This document shows positions 60,227 to 64,000 of a DNA stretch of 64,000 bases, piece after piece (within the stretch, counting starts at the first letter, position 1; every line of letters begins with the position of its first letter). The stretch is from JAJAZB01 sp964244295 (GTDB taxonomy: Bacteria; Bacteroidota; Bacteroidia; Cytophagales; Spirosomataceae): assembly GCA_964244295.1 (NCBI GenBank), contig CAXTIG010000021.1, positions 1 to 64,000 on the forward strand, read 5' to 3'. A program made the translations under genes and the position numbers. Below the pieces are notes generated by a model. It made no database searches, was not told the DNA's origin, and saw only the letters and a program-made list of their open reading frames with translations.

Positions 60227-60340
60227 ATGCCTAAAGACAAAGGTTCGCCAAAAGACAACGCCAAAAAAGAGCCGGAAAAAAACCTCAAGGAAAAACGCGC
60301 CGCCAAACAGGCGAAGAAAGCCGGGAAGAAGGATTATTGA
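60227..60340 (+). CDS. Small Lys-rich protein, 37 residues
   Basis: Starts MPKDKGSPKDNAKKEPEKNL and ends KKAGKKDY. It is about 40% lysine, has no hydrophobic core, and is probably disordered or nucleic-acid-binding. A consensus promoter precedes it at the right distance. Similar tiny 'KNLKEKRAAKxAKK' proteins occur in other Bacteroidota, as far as can be recalled. The function is unknown. Confidence 0.7.
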   Translation: MPKDKGSPKDNAKKEPEKNLKEKRAAKQAKKAGKKDY

Positions 60341-60369
60341 CCGACCGGGTGACTTCGCCCGGCGGCGCT

Positions 60370-62553
60370 TCACACCACCAGTAGCCCATTGGCGCGGAGT
60401 TGCACCCAGGTTTCCGTGCGGGTGAATTCTTCAAAATTCCCCAGTCCGGCTGCCTCAAAATGCCCCTTCAAGCCCTGAAGGGGCATTTTTTCGTTGGCTC
60501 CCGCCCCAAGTTCGGGCAGAATTTCGCTGAGCCACTCTCCGAGTGATGTGCTCATTTGAAGGTGCCAGTCCTGTTGCCGACCGTAAAATTCGAGTTCGGC
60601 CAGCCCGCCGTTTTCTCCCTCGAACACCGTGAGTGCGGGCAGGCTACCCAGCCACACGACGAGGGCGTTGGAACGCGCTGGCTCGTCGGGGTTGCGTTGG
60701 ATGCTTTTTTCGATGAAACGCGGGGAAACCGACGGGGGCGGGACTTTGAAATCGAACCAGTTGCGCAGCGGAAAATCCAGCCCCACGCCGTGCATGAAAT
60801 TGAAGAGCGATTTTCGCAGGCCTTCGGCAAAAAGGTCGTGGTCGGCCCCGGTCGGGTCGGCGTGGTCGAGGTCGTTGTCGGCAAAGCCGCCGAAATCGGG
60901 ACCGAGCCGCGTCACGTCGAATGCCGCCGGGTGCAGCCCCACCGGGCTGTGGGCCGTCATGGCGAAGCGGTGCCAGAAGCCCGATTGCAGCACGCCGCTG
61001 GCGAAGAGTTGCCGCACCATTTCCAGCGAATCGATGGTTTCCTGGACCGTTTGGGTTGGGAAGCCGTACATCAAATACGCGTGGACCAGGATACCCGCAC
61101 CGGTGAATGCCTCGGCGACGCGGGCCACCTGCGCCACCGTCACGCCTTTTTTCATGCGTTCCAGCAGCCGGTCGGAGGCCACCTCCAGCCCACCCGACAT
61201 GGCGATGCAACCCGATGCTTTGAGCAGGCGGCAAAGGTCGGGCGTGAAACTGGCCTCGAAGCGGATGTTGGTCCACCACACCACCGTGAGGTTCCGGCGG
61301 ATGATTTCCAGCGCCACGTCGCGGAGCAGGGCGGGCGGGGCGGCTTCGTCCACGAAGTGAAAGCCGTTCTGGGCGGTTTGGGCGATGATGGTTTCCATCC
61401 GGTCGCAGAGCAGCGCCGCCGTGAGGGGTTCGTAGCGCCGGATGTAGTCGAGGCTCACGTCGCAAAACGAGCACTTGCCCCAGTAGCAGCCGTGGGCCAG
61501 GGTGAGTTTGTTCCAGCGCCCGTCGCTCCAGAGCCGGTGCATCGGGTTGGCGATTTCAATCACCGACAGGTACTCGCTCAACGCCAGTCCCCGGTAGTCG
61601 GGCGTGCCGGTTTCGCGCTGCGGGAGGTCTTTTTCGGTGGCCCCGTTGTAGTAGTTCACCACGCCGTCGGTGCGGGCGAAGACGCGCTTGAGGCGAGTTT
61701 TCTCCCGTTTTCCTTCCAAAAATTCCAACAGGTGCAGCAGCGGCGCTTCGCCGTCGTCGAGGCTGACGAAATCGACGTAGTCGAACAGGCGCGGTTCGCT
61801 GACCCGGCGTAGTTCGGTGTTGGCGTAGCCCCCGCCGAGCACCACGTTCACGTGAGGATGGTACCGCTTGAGGTATTGCCCGCACTTCAAGGCCCCGAAC
61901 AAATTGCCCGGAAAAGGCACCGTCAGGCACACCACGTCGGGGTGGTGGGTCCCTATTTTTTGTTCTAAAATCCCGATGAGTTTTGCCGAAACCCAGGTTT
62001 CGGGGGCTTGCAGGGCTTCGTGGAGCGGATCGAAGTGGCTGGCCGAACGGCCCAGCCGTTCGGCGTAGCGGCTGAAACCGAAGTGCGGATCGACGGCCTC
62101 GGTGATGAGGTCGGCGAGGTCTTCGAGGTAGAGCGTCGCCAAGTGCCGGGCTTTGTCGTGAATGCCCATCGTGCCGAAGGCCCAGTCCAGGTCGTCGAGG
62201 GCGGCGAAGCGGGCGGCTTCGGGCAGGTAGCTGCGGTCGGCAATCGCGTGGGCCAGCGTGGAATTTTTGTTTTGCAAAAACCGAATCACCGGGCCGATGC
62301 TGCGGAGGTACTCGGCGCGGAGGCGGTAAATCCGGTAGGCGTTGTCGGAGAGTTCCACGTCGGAGGCATCGAGTTGGTCGAAGAGGGCGGTCAGCCCTTC
62401 GGGCGAAAACAGGGCCAGAATCACCTCGATGCCCAGGTCAGCCTGCGCAACCTGTACCGTGCCCAGCGTATTCAAAAACCCCTTCAGGTACGCCGTGGCG
62501 GGGTACGGCGTGTTGAGTTGGGTGAAGGGCGGGGTGAGGAGGAGGAGGTTCAT
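60370..62553 (-). CDS. B12-binding-domain radical SAM protein
   Basis: A 727-residue protein. The N-terminal part (about 1-330) resembles a cobalamin-binding Rossmann domain (LLLTPPFTQLNTPYPATAYLKGFL; VVCLTVPFPGNLFGAL; VNVVLGGGYANTELR), without an obvious DxHxxG motif. The radical SAM domain (about 345-580) carries the cluster motif as Cys356-x4-Cys361-x2-Cys364 (HGCYWGKCSFCDV), one residue longer than the classic CX3CX2C. It is followed by AMSGGLEVASDRLLERMKKGV and HAYLMYGFPTQT. The C-terminal 150 residues are unassigned. The product of the reaction is unknown. The Met at 62553 fits the family start. Confidence 0.85.
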   Translation of the reverse strand: MNLLLLTPPFTQLNTPYPATAYLKGFLNTLGTVQVAQADLGIEVILALFSPEGLTALFDQLDASDVELSDNAYRIYRLRAEYLRSIGPVIRFLQNKNSTLAHAIADRSYLPEAARFAALDDLDWAFGTMGIHDKARHLATLYLEDLADLITEAVDPHFGFSRYAERLGRSASHFDPLHEALQAPETWVSAKLIGILEQKIGTHHPDVVCLTVPFPGNLFGALKCGQYLKRYHPHVNVVLGGGYANTELRRVSEPRLFDYVDFVSLDDGEAPLLHLLEFLEGKREKTRLKRVFARTDGVVNYYNGATEKDLPQRETGTPDYRGLALSEYLSVIEIANPMHRLWSDGRWNKLTLAHGCYWGKCSFCDVSLDYIRRYEPLTAALLCDRMETIIAQTAQNGFHFVDEAAPPALLRDVALEIIRRNLTVVWWTNIRFEASFTPDLCRLLKASGCIAMSGGLEVASDRLLERMKKGVTVAQVARVAEAFTGAGILVHAYLMYGFPTQTVQETIDSLEMVRQLFASGVLQSGFWHRFAMTAHSPVGLHPAAFDVTRLGPDFGGFADNDLDHADPTGADHDLFAEGLRKSLFNFMHGVGLDFPLRNWFDFKVPPPSVSPRFIEKSIQRNPDEPARSNALVVWLGSLPALTVFEGENGGLAELEFYGRQQDWHLQMSTSLGEWLSEILPELGAGANEKMPLQGLKGHFEAAGLGNFEEFTRTETWVQLRANGLLVV

Positions 62554-62585
62554 GCGTCGGCTGGGGCGGGGGCAAAGGTACGCCC

Positions 62586-62700
62586 GTCCGTCAGCTAAAG
62601 CAGACGGCAAATGGCAAAAGCCCCTTCGGGGCTAAATAGTGAACTGTCTTTCAGCCCCGGAGGGGCTTCCACCACTTGCCGTTTGCTTTAGCTGACGGAC
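62586..62700. repeat. 48-base-arm interrupted palindrome
   Basis: Left arm 62586-62633 and right arm 62653-62700 pair with small interruptions (GTCCGTCAGCTAAAGCAGAC outward, AGCCCCTTCGGGGCT inward). It separates the divergent radical SAM and Fic genes and abuts the operator-like palindrome at 62702. Confidence 0.85.
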
Positions 62701-62701
62701 C

Positions 62702-62765
62702 ATGTGTAAAGATTTACCAGTAAATCTTTACACATTTGTCGAACCTGTAAAAAATCTTTACACAT
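62702..62765. promoter_or_regulatory. Operator-like palindrome and third half-site before the Fic gene
   Basis: ATGTGTAAAGATTTAC (62702-62717), two bases, and the perfect reverse complement GTAAATCTTTACACAT (62720-62735). A third copy of the right half, AAAATCTTTACACAT, ends at 62765, four bases before the start codon. The arrangement of a full site plus a half-site over the translation start fits autorepression. Confidence 0.75.
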
Positions 62766-62769
62766 CCAC

Positions 62770-63855
62770 ATGGCCTGGCAAACCCCCGCGCTCCCGTACA
62801 ACGCCCTCCCAAACCTGCCCCCGGCCCAGGAAGTCGAAACCGCCGCCGTGCTGAAAGAGGCGATTCGGGCGAATCGCTACTTGGCCGAATTGAAAGGCTC
62901 CTGCCTGCGCCTGCCCAAGCCGGAGATTCTGCTCAACACAATTGTACTTCAGGAAAGCAAGGAAAGTTCGGCCATCGAGAACATCGTGACTACCCAGGAT
63001 GCGCTGTACCAGGCTATTCTGAATCCGTCGGATGGCATTGCGACGGAGGTTAAGGAGGTGCTGCGCTACCGCGAGGCACTTTACGCTGGGTTGGAACTGA
63101 TGCAACGGACGGGGCTGCTCCGCTCGGCGACGGCTGTGGTGGTGATGCAACACCTGCGCGGGGTGCAGATGGGCTACCGTGCGCAGCCGGGCACTCAACT
63201 GAGCAATCCGGCTACCCGGCAAACCGTGTACACGCCCCCCGAAGCGGATTTCGTGCCCGATAAAATGGCCGCCTGGGAACGCTTTCTTAACGAAGAAGAC
63301 GTCTACGACCCCCTCGTGCGGATGGCCCTGCTGCATTATCAGTTCGAGGCCATCCACCCTTTCAGCGATGGCAACGGGCGCACGGGGCGGATTATGAACG
63401 TGCTTTACCTGATGTACGCGGGCCTGCTGACCCAGCCCATTTTGTACCATTCTTCGTACATCATCGCGCACAAAGCCGATTACTACCGCCTCCTGCGCGG
63501 CGTGACCGAACACGACGGTTGGGAGGAGTGGACGCTGTTTATGCTCCGGGCCGTGGCCGATACGGCCCAACTCACGCTGCGGTTTATCGACCGAATGTTG
63601 GCTTTACGGGAAGAAACCCTGATCGAAATCCGCTCGATTTCGCAGAAACTCCCGGCCTACGAGTTGAACGAACTGCTGTTTAGTTTTCCCTACGTCAAAA
63701 TCAAGACCCTGACTGACCGGGGACTGGGCACGCGTCCCACCGTGAGCGGTTACCTCGCCGCGTTGGTCGAAAAGCAAATTCTGCAACCCCTGCGCCTGGG
63801 CCGGGAGGTGTACTACATCAACCACCGCCTCATGGCCCTGCTGACCAACCCCTGA
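62770..63855 (+). CDS. Fic family protein with N-terminal inhibitory helix and C-terminal winged helix
   Basis: A 361-residue Fic-domain protein. The Fic active-site motif HPFSDGNGRTGR is complete at residues 196-207. An auto-inhibitory motif S66-S-A-I-E70-N71 fits (S/T)xxxE(G/N), so it is class II (inhibition helix before the Fic core). The C terminus (about 295-355; FPYVKIKTLTDRGLGTRPTVSGYLAALVEKQILQPL) looks like a winged helix. Such proteins AMPylate or de-AMPylate partners. The palindromic sites upstream suggest it binds its own promoter. Confidence 0.92.
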   Translation: MAWQTPALPYNALPNLPPAQEVETAAVLKEAIRANRYLAELKGSCLRLPKPEILLNTIVLQESKESSAIENIVTTQDALYQAILNPSDGIATEVKEVLRYREALYAGLELMQRTGLLRSATAVVVMQHLRGVQMGYRAQPGTQLSNPATRQTVYTPPEADFVPDKMAAWERFLNEEDVYDPLVRMALLHYQFEAIHPFSDGNGRTGRIMNVLYLMYAGLLTQPILYHSSYIIAHKADYYRLLRGVTEHDGWEEWTLFMLRAVADTAQLTLRFIDRMLALREETLIEIRSISQKLPAYELNELLFSFPYVKIKTLTDRGLGTRPTVSGYLAALVEKQILQPLRLGREVYYINHRLMALLTNP

Positions 63856-63949
63856 CCTCCCTCAATTCCGCCCTGCACCGGGATCGTGAATAACGGCGAA
63901 GCGGAAATTTGCGTAGGTTGTGCATTCAACCCTCCGAACCGTTTTTTCG

Positions 63950-64000
63950 ATGAATTCCACCCTCACTCGCCAGGAATTCCTGGCCCAGGTCGGTGCCCTG
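63950..64000 (+). CDS. Start of a gene cut by the window end
   Basis: Only 17 codons are visible: MNSTLTRQEFLAQVGAL. The R-x-E-F-L-x-x-x-G-A-L pattern resembles the Tat-like or lipoprotein signal of the Rieske protein at 51750-52244 (KRGEFLRSLGLSGAAL), so an exported protein is likely. The family cannot be told. Confidence 0.5.
   Translation, partial: MNSTLTRQEFLAQVGAL

Noticed and set aside
1..64000. CRISPR array, prophage or transposase
   Set aside because: Repeats are inverted word runs or palindromes, not regularly spaced direct repeats. No cas, phage structural or transposase gene was recognised on either strand.

Overview
The window looks like a chromosome segment of a GC-rich member of the Bacteroidota, probably order Cytophagales (Spirosoma/Runella-like relatives). 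Pointers are the promoter type (TTNG, about 19 bases, TAnnTTTG), the scarcity of Shine-Dalgarno sequences, an atpD-atpC pair apart from the other ATP synthase genes, the TamL/TamB pair, and families such as COG4315 lipoproteins, DUF2911, DUF6702 and membrane-anchored HTH regulators. The genus is not resolved. No rRNA, tRNA, CRISPR array, prophage or intact insertion sequence was recognised. A partial gene runs off the right end.

Layout. 0.1-5.2 kb: lipoprotein, M19 dipeptidase-like protein, atpD-atpC, and a nucleotidyltransferase-like gene with a small helical partner. 5.2-12.3 kb: OmpA-type protein, fabI, acetyltransferase, a DUF4160/DUF2442 pair with a nonsense mutation, two Kazal lipoproteins, a GH95-like glycosidase, a ParE-type module whose toxin is frameshifted, and the 3' relic of a penicillin-acylase-type gene. 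12.4-22.6 kb: giant ThuA/sugar dehydrogenase/cytochrome protein, DoxX, S41 protease, a RelE module with an internally deleted toxin, a Uma2 protein, lon and DUF6702. 22.7-33.9 kb: rseP, dxr, glycosyltransferase, an intact RelE module, GH3-type protein, pdhB, BI-1, a YaeR-type metalloprotein, an unknown two-domain protein and a PhyH dioxygenase. 33.9-43.7 kb: envelope block with tamB-tamL and a large secreted protein of unknown role. 44-50.7 kb: secreted chorismate mutase, beta-barrel, MFS transporter, DUF2911, and a divergent pair of a secreted lectin-like protein and an HTH-TM sensor. 50.3-55.3 kb: a reductase-like protein and a probable ECF sigma/trans-envelope barrel/COG4315 lipoprotein/Rieske operon. 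55.5-60.3 kb: YggS, coiled-coil membrane protein, rpsF-rpsR-rplI, galK and a 37-residue Lys-rich protein. 60.4-64 kb: B12-type radical SAM protein and an autoregulated-looking Fic protein.

The most striking non-coding signal is the density of large inverted repeats between genes. At least eleven gaps hold stem-loops whose arms are built from short near-tandem words, with a different word at each locus. Others are dispersed longer palindromes present in two related copies; one pair keeps even its loop. One palindrome lies in frame inside tamB, and another forms the 3' end of dxr. A second theme is decay of toxin-antitoxin modules: three toxin-like genes are broken by three different lesions while the adjacent partner gene stays open.
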